Shown: one piece after another, positions 34,497 to 46,589 of the stretch | Numbering within the stretch: the first letter of the stretch is position 1 | Layout of the letters: the number at the start of each line of letters is the position of its first letter | NCBI GenBank assembly: GCA_024803745.1 | Contig: JANJXV010000024.1 | Coordinates: 9,563,427 to 9,627,426, forward strand | Origin: Megascapheus bottae | Lineage: Eukaryota; Chordata; Mammalia; Rodentia; Geomyidae | Direction of reading: 5' to 3' | Length of the DNA stretch: 64,000 nt | Made by a program: the position numbers and the translations under genes | The notes under the pieces: generated by a model | What the model was told of the DNA's origin: nothing | Seen by the model: only the letters and a program-made list of their open reading frames with translations | The model's database searches: none

Positions 34497-35292
34497 TACA
34501 CACATTCGCAATAAAGGTTGCCTAATCTTGTATAGCACATGTAAAGAAAGTAAAACTATTATATACTCTAATTTTTCTAATATAAAACCATCCAGAGAGA
34601 ATCCAGATGAATGCGTGTTTGAAAGGATCAGTATGCATTTTATTCTATGGCAGTTCTACTGCTTCCTATGGTAGCTTAGTTCTATTTTGTATAAAGCAGG
34701 TCATTTTTTGTATGGCTCTTAATAAATTTTCTCTTATGTACTCTTTTCCCTTGATATCATGCCTCCTGTGTATTTGCTGTAATGTTCTTTCTGTAGTCTT
34801 CAGCAGACTCTCTGCCTCCTCTGAAAGTCACAGAGATGTGTTTTTGTTATTCTACAGGCTGGCAACAGCCATAATTACCTACTTACTCATAATTGTCTAT
34901 TTTTATACTCATATACATCAAACATTTCCCTTTTCTCCATTTCCAAGGTATTTCTATGGTACATAAGTACATGATTAAAGTGTACTTACTTCTAAAATTA
35001 TATCAATGTTATTTTATGTGTAACCTTATGAACTGGGTCAAACTGAAGAAACACATGTTTAGAACAACTGTGCACAAAATGGATTGATTTAACTCCATTC
35101 ATGTCATGACTCCTCTTTTTTTAGACTTATTTTCCAATTACTGTTAGATATACACAGCAAGGATAGAAAATAAACATATTATTGACATCTTATAACTAGG
35201 TCAGAATGATGTAGTTTACTAAAATGATTTGGAAAAATAAGTTTGTGAGAATTGGTGCTGAAGAAGCCAGAATTTGCTATCATTTGTGGTTT
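34495..35292. other. Unique sequence, no gene seen
   Basis: ORFs of 119 and 64 codons overlap in different frames at 34607-35087. The 119-codon one is Leu/Ser/Cys-rich with no recognised domain. I do not call it a gene. Confidence 0.4.
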
Positions 35293-35308
35293 GAGATTTG
35301 CTATGTCA

Positions 35309-35500
35309 GGCCAGGAGTTTGGCCTAGTGGTTAAAGTGCTTGCCTAGCATGCATGAAGACCCGGGTTCGATTCTTGGTACCACATACATGAAAAAAAATG
35401 GAAGTGGTGCTGAGGCTCAAGTGGTAGAGCTCTAGCCTTGTTAAAGTCCAAGGACAGTGCTCAGGCTCTGAGCTCAAGCCCAGGACTGGCAAAAAAAAAA
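35309..35500 (+). mobile_element. IDL-Geo SINE, exact target-site duplication
   Basis: Full-length dimer. A box TGGCCTAGTGG and B box GGTTCGATTCT are visible in the left monomer. Short poly(A) tail at 35491-35500. An exact 16-bp duplication, GAGATTTGCTATGTCA, flanks it (35293-35308 and 35501-35516). The exact repeats suggest a fairly recent insertion. Confidence 0.97.
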
Positions 35501-35516
35501 GAGATTTGCTATGTCA

Positions 35517-38110
35517 TTTTCATCCTTCTGTTCTTCTCTGAGAAGTTATTAATATACACAGGTGAAATTAGGATATTAGAGTTGGTGATGCGAATATAGG
35601 TAGTATTTTGTGCATCAACACTACTGTATTAGATTGTTTTACAGTCTTTTGATTTTTATGAGATTAATAAGTTTATTTTTCTTCTTTTATATAATTTTGA
35701 ATGTAGATGCCATGTGGTTGTCTATAAATTCTTTTTGTTAGCACTGTTTGTACCATTCAGATGATATGCTTGTATTCTGCTTTCTGTTATCCCAGGAGTT
35801 TGTTGCTATCTCTCTTAGAGATAGCTCTTTTGAGAGCTTGAGATTTTCTGTTTAGAAATATATATGGGATGTAAATTGAGTATATTCTGCAAGGACTGAA
35901 AGCCTGCTCCTTTGGCTAAGTAATGTTCCATTTTGACTTTAAAAATCTAATGTCACTTCTATCTTGAGCAGTTGTAACTGCTTTGATAGCCATGGATCTT
36001 TTCTTTTGTGAGGACTAGGTGAGTTTTCTAATAATGTCAGATCCTTCAGAAATCCTAGAATGTGGGGGAAATTGCATTCTCTTTCTCGGTTTTCTCTTCC
36101 TTATATGTAAAACTGTACTTATCCACATTGCATATCATAGTTTGAACCACTTGCTATTTGTGCAGCTGGTTATAACAGGAATTAATTAGTTTGTGAATAA
36201 CAATGACACTCAGGTTTGGATGGAGGGGACACTTATAGTCTGCTCACAAAATTGTGTGTCTGTATCACAAAATTGATCCCTACTGGTACCTTTAAGCTGA
36301 TGATGCCTTCGTTTATTAAAAGAGGTATCGGAGAATTAGTAAAAATCTTTGTCCACCTCTTTACTTGACTAATTCCTTTTCATGTTCTAATTTTACCTGA
36401 CTTCTTCAGGAAAGCTTGCCTTTGTTTCTCTGGTCTTGGATTAATACATTGCTCTTATTTCCTCTAGCAGCCTTCCATCATCTTCTTGGAATTCTAATCA
36501 CACTCAACTGTCATTGATGGCTCAACAGTGATATCTCAATGTCCAGTCAGGAAACCTTAGGTGATTTAATCTATTCTTCCCCTGTAATCATGAGCTTCAA
36601 TAGTCCCAGGAATTAGTCCCAGGAATTTGTTACCAAATATTTTTTTTATTAATGCCCTTCTTTGCACAACTCTGTGTTAGGACAATTTTAATCACATACC
36701 ACTTGAGAGGTTTTCCTTTCATGATAGACCACTAAAGCCTGACAAAGAGTCTCCAGTCAGTCCACAATGACTTGATTAAAGAACAACTTTATCCTGAACT
36801 CTTGTGAGGCGATGACAAGACAGTTTTCACACTATTGATATGTTGAGAGAAGGCAGGTAAGGGTTTCTTTCCAGTTATAGAAATAAAACCAAAATATTCA
36901 ACTTGTCAGGCTAAAATAAGTTGGAGAATATTTGGTTAGTATGTGGGGATGTCTCTGAAGAATATGTTCTGTGAGTGGGATGTGTATTTTAAGAATTGAT
37001 TCTTAAATTTGTAGAGGTTAACTTTGATTCATTTTTGACCTAGCCTTCTGACTGGGAAGTGCTAAACTGGTGGAAATGTTTATTTCATGACAATTTTCAC
37101 TGTTGGCCCCTTCATCTTGTGATTATCATTCATCATGGGAGATTTTACTTTTTCATGCAGGAGAAAATATCTCTGCCTATTAGAAGAAGGCCATATGCAC
37201 ATTAAAATCTATCAGGACAAAGCAGTTCCTATTGCAATAAGTGCAGGCAAAATTCATATTCAGGATATTCCTAACATCTTCCACAGCAATTCTGAAGTAG
37301 GAAGTCCAGGCACAACAAAGCCACTTGCAGCATGCCAGAAGAGCATCAGTATCATATATAAACTATAAATGCCAGAAAGCTTAATGAAAGAGAAAAAATT
37401 GACCCAACCCACATTTGATATTTCAGGAGAAATAAATAGATGGAAGTGAGCTTTGCTTTGAAAGTGATGAATGGAACAATTTTGAAAGAGCTAGATATTA
37501 ACAGCGAATCTATGAGTGAATGCATCATGGAACAACGGCACTGTTAGGTGCATGCTGGAGAAGAGAAGCCATACAAGTTGGGGTCTGCAGACAGGAGATA
37601 GGAGTGAATTGGAAGCCACAGGTGCAACATGCAAGAGTGAGAATATTTGCATGCTTTCTCAGGTAGGCTCATCTTGGCTCTCAGTGAAGAAGACAGTAAC
37701 TGAGTGGTTGGGAGCAGATTTTCGGATGTATAAAATTCTTTGATAAAGAGATGATTAATAGCATCTCTCTAGGGTGATGTTAAGATGATTAATTTGGGCT
37801 ATCAGACTGGTCAGTTCCAGACTGTTTATTCTTAAACCAGCACAATGCTTAGGATGGCTTACAGAAAATACACTTATATTGGACTGATGGTACTCAAACA
37901 TGTGGACATAGACCTGTATAGCTCAGTTGCTTGACTAAATGTAATGAAAGCCAGTCACTATGCAGATGTAGATAAACCCACTGTCATGCCTACATTTCCA
38001 TTTCTAGTTATCATGGGGACCTCTCAAAATGGTTAATGTTGATTTCTCCTATGTTACATTAGATGGGGCCAATAGGATATCTACAATTTATAGATCATGC
38101 AAACCATATT
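35517..38110. other. Long unique block, no gene seen
   Basis: About 2.6 kb without recognised repeats. The 77-codon ORF at 37135-37368 and the 75-codon ORF at 37516-37743 have ordinary composition but no domain I recognise. A 13-bp tandem, AGTCCCAGGAATT, lies near 36602-36627. Confidence 0.45.
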
Positions 38111-38111
38111 A

Positions 38112-38186
38112 TCGTTTTTAGTGATGGTGGAATTTGATCTCAGGACTTGGTTTTGAAGAACAAGTGTTCTACCACTTCTATACTTT

Positions 38187-38235
<49 letters not shown>

Positions 38236-38465
38236 TTATTTTTGAGATAGGGTTTTGCTTCTCTCCATACTGGGCTCTGCCATAGTACTCCAGTTTTGCT
38301 TTGTGCTATACCTACCACAATAGACTTTAACCATCAGCATAAGTTTTATTTTTCTTCTGTCAACATTTTGCAATGTTCTTTTGCCCTGGTTGGGTTATAA
38401 TTGTGTTCCTCCTGATTTCTGCCTCTCGAATAGTTGTTGATGGGTATCTATGACTGTGCCCAGGT
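38112..38465 (-). mobile_element. Degraded B1-dID-like SINE with internal (TG)n
   Basis: The ID-like part at 38115-38188 (GATCTCAGGACTTGG, GTGTTCTACCACTTCTA on +) and B1-like parts at 38236-38320 and 38370-38465 (CTGCCTCTCGAATAGTTG) follow B1-dID order on the minus strand. (TG)22 at 38191-38234 interrupts it. Confidence 0.5.
38191..38234. repeat. (TG)n microsatellite
   Basis: 22 uninterrupted TG units. Confidence 0.98.
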
Positions 38466-38754
38466 GAGATGGTCCAAGTTATCACTGCAGTGCTATATGA
38501 AGGCACTTCATATAGTTGGCAACATATTTTAAAAAAGGCAAAAGACAAATAATAAGGCTTAAATTTGTTATCCTGGATTGTTTTTCGAGATATTATCAAA
38601 GGGTAAAAAAGAGAAAGAGGGATTATTTGAAGATATCTTTTCAACTTATTCAGTAGAAAATGGTAATTAAATAGTGTTCTTTCTTATTTTATGTTGTCAC
38701 AGTCTCTAAATATGGAGAGTTGCTTTTTAATATAGTTAAGAAGAGATTCAGAAC

Positions 38755-38806
38755 AAAATGTATTTCACATCATCAGTATGTATAAAATAAAATGTATTTC
38801 ACATCA
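38755..38806 (+). repeat. Short direct repeat
   Basis: AAAATGTATTTCACATCA occurs exactly twice (38755-38772 and 38789-38806), 16 bp apart. Confidence 0.9.
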
Positions 38807-39004
38807 CCAATCTGGCAATTTTTAAAGATGTAAATTACTTGTTCCACAAATTTACATTTCAGGTAATAACAATATTTTACAATTTGACTCCAGATTCTCT
38901 TTAATCTTAATCTGAAAATCTTAAATTTAAAACAACTGTTAATTTGTGGTGTTATGAAGTATCAGAAGTCTTTTAACCATCTGTAATAAAGTTTGAAATT
39001 CAGG

Positions 39005-39150
39005 CCTTCTCCTTGGCTGTTTGTAGCTCTACCACTTAAGTCACAATTCAAACCCTGTCTTTTGATAGTTATTTTTTAAGGATACGATCTTGCAAACTTC
39101 TCTGCACAAGATGGGCTCCAACCACAATGCTTCCACTCTCAGCCTCATAT
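39005..39150 (-). mobile_element. Degraded SINE (B1-Geo-like)
   Basis: GTAGCTCTACCACTTAAGTC and a later GATACGATCTTGCAAACTTC..GGGCTCCAACC on + keep the order of a minus-strand right monomer and left monomer at low identity. Confidence 0.4.
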
Positions 39151-39656
39151 TATCTTTTTTGTTGTTAGTTGTTAAATGGGGCTTTATGGATTGCAAGTTT
39201 AGAGTATGCCTTGGAAGCATTGGGTGAAGTAGCAATTTCTAGAAGAGGATCTGATCTTCTTGACTAGGTTGTATAGGAGATTGGGACTTTTACTTTCCTT
39301 CAGGAAAAATTCTGCTTCACTTTCCTCTTCTCAGTTACTGCCCATGAAAAGACCTGGTTTCATGCTTAGTTGGAAATAGGCTATAAAACTTTGATATTTA
39401 TGATATTGGTCACCAGAGAAGTATATTTTGAGAATACCTGAATATGTTACAGTATAGTTACAGGATAGTATCCACTAAAAATCCTCAGAAATTATGAATT
39501 TAATTAACCTCACCATCTCATAACCTCATTTATGCATCTAGAAAATGTGGTAAAGAGGAACTGCTGAATATGAAACTATGTGGGAGACAAGGACATTTAG
39601 AAAAATCAAAATAAAAAATAAACAGGAAGAAGAGAAAAGAGCTGTAGGCCCTCTGC

Positions 39657-39699
<43 letters not shown>

Positions 39700-40589
39700 G
39701 CGCACATGACTGATAGGTACAACCAGATGTGTGGGAAGCTTGGAAGCCAGAGATTGCATTAAATGACATGATGCCCACCCTTGTAATGAAGAAATATGTG
39801 AAACCTACAAATACCAGTTACAGAAATGAATTAAAACATTACACATAGGCTTAGATGCAGAACAACAGAAAGCCCTGATGTATGGCATCCAAATTCATTC
39901 AGTTGCCGAGATTAGGATATGGGAAGAAGAGAGTCCAGGGAAGACCGTTAGCCGGAGTAAAAGAATTAGAAATAGGAAGGTACTGGAGGTCTAAGGAAAA
40001 GTTAAAGGCAAAATGTCAGATGAAAGGGTAAGGCCAAAGGATGAATGTCAGTAGCCACAGTCTGTATTGATGCAGCATAAGCATCACAGTTCTGTACTGA
40101 CAACATTTAAGCCCTGTCCTTGTGTGCGTGTTCATGTACTTGCGTTGTCCACAGCTGATCTGCCTACACCATGGGTAGCTGGCTGTTTTCCTTTCTCTTT
40201 TCTTCACTTCATGAGAAAATGTTTAGTCACAAAGATTATGAAAAATGATAGTATGAGAATGCCCTATATCACATACCTGTCTAAAAATTCTCAGCAGATA
40301 TAGTAAACAGATTTGATTAAATACCACTTAAACTTATTGCACAGAATAATAGATGAGTAAATGGAATAATAATTTGTACTTTAGGAATAATATAGTTCTG
40401 TCTTGCCTTATATAGCCTCCTTGTGGAACTCATCAATAAAAGAATTCCTTGTTTACTTTTTATAGAAACAAAGATTTTACTATTTGATGAACTTTATTGC
40501 ACTGTCCCCCAAAACCCAAACTAACAAAATCTAAAATGGGCTCACTCTAGTCACATAACATGTTTTTAATATAGGATATTCTAAAACCA
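39151..40589. other. Unique sequence, no gene seen
   Basis: Holds (CA)n at 39659-39696. The two overlapping minus-strand ORFs at 39530-39778 are built around this repeat and are not genes. Confidence 0.5.
39659..39696. repeat. (CA)n microsatellite
   Basis: About 19 CA units in unique sequence. Confidence 0.97.
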
Positions 40590-41450
40590 CTTACAAAAAC
40601 ATTTTCACTGTAGCCTTAGTAATAATAGTCAAGTTATTGAACCATATCTGGTGCCATTCAATGGATAATTAAATCAAGAAAATGTGATTATATGTAAATG
40701 TATTAATATATACATCTTATGTATATACATCCTGAATATACAGCACACATAAGTATGAGATACATATAAATCCTGTGTATATAATGTATATCATATATAC
40801 ACGTATTATGTATATATAATACATATATAATTGATCAGCATGATACAAAGAAGCCACATTTTAAGAGGTTGACTTGGGAGTCTATAACAATGCCAGGATC
40901 TACAAGCAAACTTACATCCTCAAAACATATTTACGCATTATAGACGGAATATATATTTCTTATCAGGTAAAAGGATATTTTATCTTTACAAAGAAATGGA
41001 AAGACCTAGGAAAATTATGCTAAGCAAGTCAGGCCCAAAGAGACAAAGGACATGTTCCTTTTCATATGTGGAAATTTTAGTTTATTAAATGTATATGTAG
41101 CTCATATACAAACATATAAAAATGAATTAACTCAAGTATTGTTTACGTAGGGGAGAATTTTAATGATGTAATTCCTTTGAACAACTTGATACTGGAGATG
41201 TTAGGGGAGGGGTGGTGAAGCCAAAGGGAGAAGTATAGGTGAATAAAGAAAGGGTGGGAAAGTGTGCTCATACTATTAAAGGCATATATTTTAAAATGAA
41301 AGTAGAGCAATGAAGAGTATGAGTAAAGTTGGGCAAAATAAAGGAGAATGAGGAGGTGGATGATGTTGATTGAGATGCATTGCACTCATAATTTACATGT
41401 TGCATTCCTTTTTATAAAAGTAGTGGAATGTAAAATTATAATAAAACAAT
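40590..41450 (+). mobile_element. Older L1 3' end
   Basis: Plus-strand ORF2-like order at low identity: TTTTCACTGTAGCCTTAGTA, ATGGATAATTAAATCAAGAA, then after an AT-rich patch (40690-40840) AAAGAAATGGAAAGACCTAG and CTAAGCAAGTCAGGCCCAAA. A purine-rich 3' UTR-like part (GGGGAGGGGTGGTGAAGCC, 41205-41350) and a final ATAATAAAA follow. Confidence 0.6.
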
Positions 41451-41522
41451 GCCATTTTCTCTAACACAAGTTTTAAGGAAGGGGGAAGCTCAGATAAAGA
41501 GTAACAAAAAAAACCAAACCTG

Positions 41523-42244
41523 TTTCTGGATGATTGGGTAAATGCCAAGTAGTGGAATTGCTGGGTCATAGGGGAGCTACCAGCACAACAATGTTCATTG
41601 CAGCACTATTTACCATAGCAAAGATATGGAACCAACCCAGATGTCCCTCAGTTGATGAGTGGATCAACAATTTGTGGTATTTGTACACAATGGAATTCTA
41701 TGCTGCTGTCAGAAAGAATGACATTGCCCCATTTGTTAGGAAAGGGAAAGACTTAGAAAAGATCATATTAAGTGAAGTAAGCCAGACTCAAAGGAACTTA
41801 GGCTCAATGGTTTTCCTCACTTGTCATAATCAGCAGAAACCTTGGGCTCTCCTAGCAGAGATCTGCAATAGAGCAAAACCTTGATACAAAAGGCCATATC
41901 GTAGGACGCTAAATGAAAAGATCTCTAGGATATAGAAACATAAGCCATATAATGAATGATTGCTGTTGTTAAGGTACTATGTTATCTGTCATCTCTTTTG
42001 CTGTCCCTTGGTTATCTCATATTGTTACAGTATCTCACTTTGTTACCTTATATATCTGTATATATTTGTATTTGGTTATTTCAAATTGGATAAGGAAGGG
42101 GGGAAAACAAGATGAGGGGTGGGGGTGGGGGGAGGGAAATGGGGACCAAGACATGTGAAAGGTTATCAATGTATGGGAATTAATGCACCGGCTATCTGGC
42201 AAATATCATGTAACCCTTCTATTAATTACAATAAAAATATATGG
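41523..42244 (+). mobile_element. L1 with inverted 5' end (twin priming)
   Basis: 41523-41578 is L1 ORF2 sequence in reverse orientation (GGGTAAATGCCAAGTAGTGG on +, as in the minus-strand L1 at 14223). From 41579 the element runs forward (CAGCACAACAATGTTCATTG) through ORF2 C-terminus and 3' UTR to the A-rich end. The flanks AAAAAAACCAAACCTG (41507-41522) and AAAAAAACGAAACCTG (42245-42260) form a 16-bp duplication with one mismatch. Compared with 49.1-50.6 kb, about 20 bp are missing at the inversion joint. Confidence 0.95.
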
Positions 42245-42260
42245 AAAAAAACGAAACCTG

Positions 42261-43797
42261 AAAATATACAGGTGCTGATGTGGAATATGAGATGAGTTGA
42301 ATTTACCTGACAAAACCCAGCAAACCATAGAGAGTAAAATGTGTAATTTCTGTCTCATAACCCTGAGTAGTTGAGTGGTACACTCTATTTTCTTCTGTGT
42401 GATACATTGATTCTCTAATGTCTTTGAGAATCTATTATATATAAATTTACTAGAAAACTATTGAAAATAAACATTTGAAATCAAACTATTGAAAGCACTT
42501 GAAAAATAAACTCTTTAAATTACTATTCCTATACTGTACTAACAGAATTGCTATTGGTGGCAGATATTAATTAGTTTTTGGGTCTATGACTGCAATCATG
42601 TATGCTTTCTTCTTTTTAGGATGAGAGGCCAAGGACAATGTGAAGCCACCATTTCTTCTGGATCAGTTACTGTGAGTGACCTATAAATATGGTGAAATAC
42701 GTCACAATTATCTTGTGGCTGCAAGGACTTTTATGAGCCAGACTCCTTCTCTGTGTCCTTCATCCTACCTCAACTGAGTGGCACAGAATGCCTCAGTACA
42801 TTTGGTGACAACTTATATAGCTTGATGGGTTAGTTTGCTCACTGAGTAATACAATTGCAATAATTCACACTTCTTATTGTCCTACATATGTCCTGGCCCT
42901 GGACTCCACTCTACATATAGTTCTGTGAACTTCTATGGCTAAAATCTATCTTAATATATTCAAAATGATTCCCCTGCAAAATGATTACTGAAGTAGTGAT
43001 ATATGGTTAGGGGCTACTTAGGGGTCTTTTTTACCTTTGCAGGTAAAAACGTGATTGCAGTAGAGTGGAAAGATGTTTACCACTTACTGCCAACTATCAT
43101 ATTGAAAAGATTTTATTTTGGACCTGGATCATTTCTATTCCAATAAATAAATGAACACACACATTTTGGTGACTCCAAATTTATAAGCACAAGGGCCACA
43201 ATGTTGCTGGGGTTGCTTGGCAACCACAAAATAGGGAAATAGCAGGATTGAAAATTCCAATAAAATAAGCAGTTATATTTATGTATTTAAGAGAGAGAAA
43301 GAGAAAGCGAGAGTTATTGGCTTGGTTAGCCAATAAGTCTTTGAAATTTATGAGTCATTAGGCCAGTTTTACAATAGTAGCCTTCGTCATCCTGTTCAAC
43401 TATATTACAGCTTTGAGGAATGCCGTGTGCTGATTTCTTATGTGTGCATTCATAGTATTACTTCTCAGGCTTTGCAAAGACTTCAGTGAGCAGTTTGCTA
43501 TTAACATAGATAGCAGGGAAGTAAAATCTAAATACATTTTCCAAGCATATATTTTCAACTACGTCATATTTTAAAATCTATGTCAGATAAAAGTTTGTCC
43601 TTTGTTTTCCTCCTGTTTGTGGCACTATTTATTCATTTTCACCAAATGGTGTGCACGAAAAACAGTGAAGGTAATATGTGTTGAGAAATGGGGATATGTA
43701 GGAATATGACTAGGTACTTCCTATGCATTTGTGTCTATAAGGATAGAAGATAATAATTAAGCAGAATAATAAAACCAAATAAATTGATGGAGATAAG
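42261..43797. other. Unique sequence with one exon-like segment
   Basis: No recognised repeats. 42620-42671 is bounded by a strong acceptor-like tract and GTGAGT (see findings). No protein domain is recognised. Confidence 0.4.
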
Positions 43798-43812
43798 AAA
43801 GTACAGAGTAGG

Positions 43813-44045
43813 GCCCAGTGCAATGGCTCTTACCTGTAATCCTAGCTACTCAGGAGGCTGAGATCTGAAGATCAAGCTTCAAAGCCAGCCATGGCACAAA
43901 AGGACCCTGGACTCTTATCGCCAATTAACCTCTAAAAAAGGGGAAATAGGGCTTGGCTCAAGGGTAGGGAAGCAGCCTTGAGCTGAAAAGCTCAAGGACA
44001 GAGCCCAGGCAGAGTTCAAGCCCCATGAACCACAAAAAAATTAAT
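43813..44045 (+). mobile_element. B1-Geo type SINE, exact target-site duplication
   Basis: Full length: B1-like head 43813-43885, linker with CCAATTAACCTCTAAAA, Geo-like monomer, short A-tail (44034-44040). An exact 15-bp duplication, AAAGTACAGAGTAGG, flanks it (43798-43812 and 44046-44060). Confidence 0.96.
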
Positions 44046-44159
44046 AAAGTACAGAGTAGGAAGATTAGATAAGCATTTATTAAATGCACATAGAAAAATA
44101 TCACAATAAAATCTCTTTGTATGTGCTAATTTTTTGACATCATTTGTGTTCTTTTGTTT

Positions 44160-44332
44160 TTGTTTTTTGTCAGTCATGGGGCTTGAACTCTGGCCCTGCC
44201 TGTTGTCCCTGAGCTCTTCAGGTCAAGGCTACCATGGTCTTTTGTTCCGGGGCTGGCTTTGAACCAAATTTCTCAGATCTCATCCTCCTGAGTAGTTAAG
44301 ATTACAGGCAGGAGCCACTGTACCTGGCTTAC
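44160..44332 (-). mobile_element. B1-Geo type SINE with internal deletion
   Basis: The right-monomer start and the B1-like head are both clear, but the middle (GCCACAG.. to the AATTGGAGATAAG linker) is missing. The copy is about 60 bp short. Confidence 0.88.
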
Positions 44333-45689
44333 TGATGTTCTTGTGCATATAATATCAATACAAAACCCATCTTACCTCACTAACAGTAACAACAAATATA
44401 TGTGCTCAACAAATGCATCCTAATTGAATGGATCTATGTTTACTTACTTTTGATCAGAAAATGAGCCCTCATTTAAATTAAGGAGCACACATCTAGGGTT
44501 TTATGAAAGCAAAATTTAAATATTGCAAATGATTTATTTCTAGGATAGTAGTAAATCCATTCTTTTACCCATTTCTCTATTTATTATTTGTTTGTATACA
44601 CTGTTCTGGGCAGTAGGCAAGAAAGATCTCTGGCAGCTAGAAACTCACTCTAGAATGACAGTGTTTGCTCATTTCCATGAATATGAAATATGTACTAATA
44701 CAGAGGAGCACTCGACAGATAGAGAATGGAAGAGCTGTATTTGTGCTGTATGTAGAACAGTGACTTGGATTCAGAAAGCAGAAAAGATAGGAAAGGTCTG
44801 TGTTTGGATGTGGACAGCCAGTAGGGAGATGAACTCAGAATCAATCACTTCCAGGGAGAAGTCTGCGTGACCCAGCAGCAGCTCTGGGATTTGTCCAGGG
44901 TCAAATGGAAATGAGAAGACATCCCACCAGAGAGATAAATACCACCCAGCTGGTCTCATAAAGTGAAAATTCTAACCTTAAATACAGAAAATAATCATAT
45001 TAAAGGTAGGTTGAATGTGCTTGAATTTTTTTCTAGGCTTCCATCCAAATCTGGCCTCTTTTGACAACGCTTGTTTGGCTGTCACCATCTACAGAAAATA
45101 TGCTGGAGTCCTTACTTTGTAAGGACTTCATACCACTTGTGAAATTGGATCGGCAAAGAATTTCTCATATCACGAGTCAGCATCAGGTCTGCCACAGCTG
45201 TCATCATTGGGTGGGGAATATTGCTGGAAGTTGTCAGCTTTTACAGCTCATATTTCTACCTTTCCCTGACTCCCCATGGTTGCTAGCTGAAGAACTATTA
45301 GAAATTAAGCTATACTTAAAAATCTCCTTTTCTTAGGGGGAAAACACCCACATTTCCTATAATGATGACTGAAAATGGGAAGTTTGAGCTTTATAGGGGA
45401 GAAGGCTTATCAACGAAGTTTCAGCAAGGAATAATGTGCAAGTTGGAGGAAGCTAATTGTGAATGTAATAAAAGGATATTGCAAAAGTGGGGATAGGTAC
45501 AGAAATCAGGTGATATTTTAGCTTCCTGAAGATAGTACCTACCTAGGAGTAAAGAGCAAAGAGAAAGAATGACATTTGTAGCAAACCTCTACAGAAAACT
45601 CTGAGCCAGTTGTCACCTGAAAGGATCCTCTGTGATTTTTGTCTGAGTCTTTAGCCACTATCCAACAGGACCTAGTATGCAAGAATTAT
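44333..45689. other. Unique sequence, no gene seen
   Basis: A 92-codon ORF (44592-44870) and a 91-codon ORF (45061-45336) show no recognisable domain or splice pattern. Confidence 0.4.
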
Positions 45690-45742
45690 CTGTCTGTCTA
45701 TCATCTATCTATCTATCTGTCTGTCTAGAGAGAGAGAGAGAG
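45690..45742. repeat. Compound (TCTG)(TCTA)n(AG)n microsatellite
   Basis: TCTG and TCTA units followed by AG units. It lies at the tail side of the minus-strand SINE next to it. Confidence 0.92.
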
Positions 45743-45948
45743 TTTTGGGGGGCCTTGAATGCTGTGCTTTGAGCTTGTTTTTTTTTCCATGCAAGGCTAT
45801 CACTTTTTCACTTGAGACGTGTCTCCAGTTTTGGCTTTTGGGATAATTAAACAGAGATAAAAGTCACAAGACATTCAAACTGCAATCCTCAGATCCCAGA
45901 CTCCTGGGTAGCTAGAATTGCAGACGTGAACTACCACCATCCAGCCTA
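45743..45948 (-). mobile_element. Diverged B1-Geo type SINE
   Basis: Minus-strand order is kept: AATTAAACAGAGATAAAAGT linker, CTGCAATCCTCAGATCCCAG, GGTAGCTAGAATTGCAG on +. More diverged than most copies. Confidence 0.75.
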
Positions 45949-46589
45949 TTTTTAATTTTTAAAATGTCTTGGTGCAGTCACAGTTTAGGAAACCATCTCT
46001 GTGCTCTCTACACAACCTAAAATGGGAAATAAGATTTGTTCTTCTATGGTTATCTTTTTCTTTCTGTGTTGACCATTTATTGTGTGTTAATGAAATTCTT
46101 GAGTGGTATCATTGGACACTGGGAGTGGAGTCAGAATCACATAGCTCTATCAAAAAGAATGTATGAAAAAACGACACGGAAAAGATCCGTGGATGACAAA
46201 AGCTGCTAACCTTAGGCAACTACAAGCAATCAGTCAGTATATATCGGATGGCAAGGATACCCTGAAAGGTTTTACTATTAGATTCTGGGTGAAATTACCA
46301 TTTATAACTAGAGAGTGATAAGAACAGGAGAACCACTCACAGATTCCTTTAAACAATATAACCTGCAGCCACAAACAAGAATCCAAGTAATAATCACGTG
46401 GGTTATTCAGAAGACCACTTACCACAAATGGTAGTTTGTAAATAGATCAGCCTATCCCAATGAGTTATTTTGTAAAGAGGATGTTCCTACAGAAACCAAG
46501 GGGCTTTCCAAATGATTCTGAATCACCCCGGCATTCTAAATTTTCATGCTGCATCAATTTACGGGATGAATGTGATAACCATTCTTTCA
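45949..46589. other. Unique sequence, no gene seen
   Basis: ORFs of 65 and 63 codons only, without known domains. Confidence 0.4.

Noticed and set aside
37135..37743. Two ORFs (77 and 75 codons) in unique sequence
   Set aside because: One has an acceptor-like string upstream, but no donor, homology or domain supports an exon.
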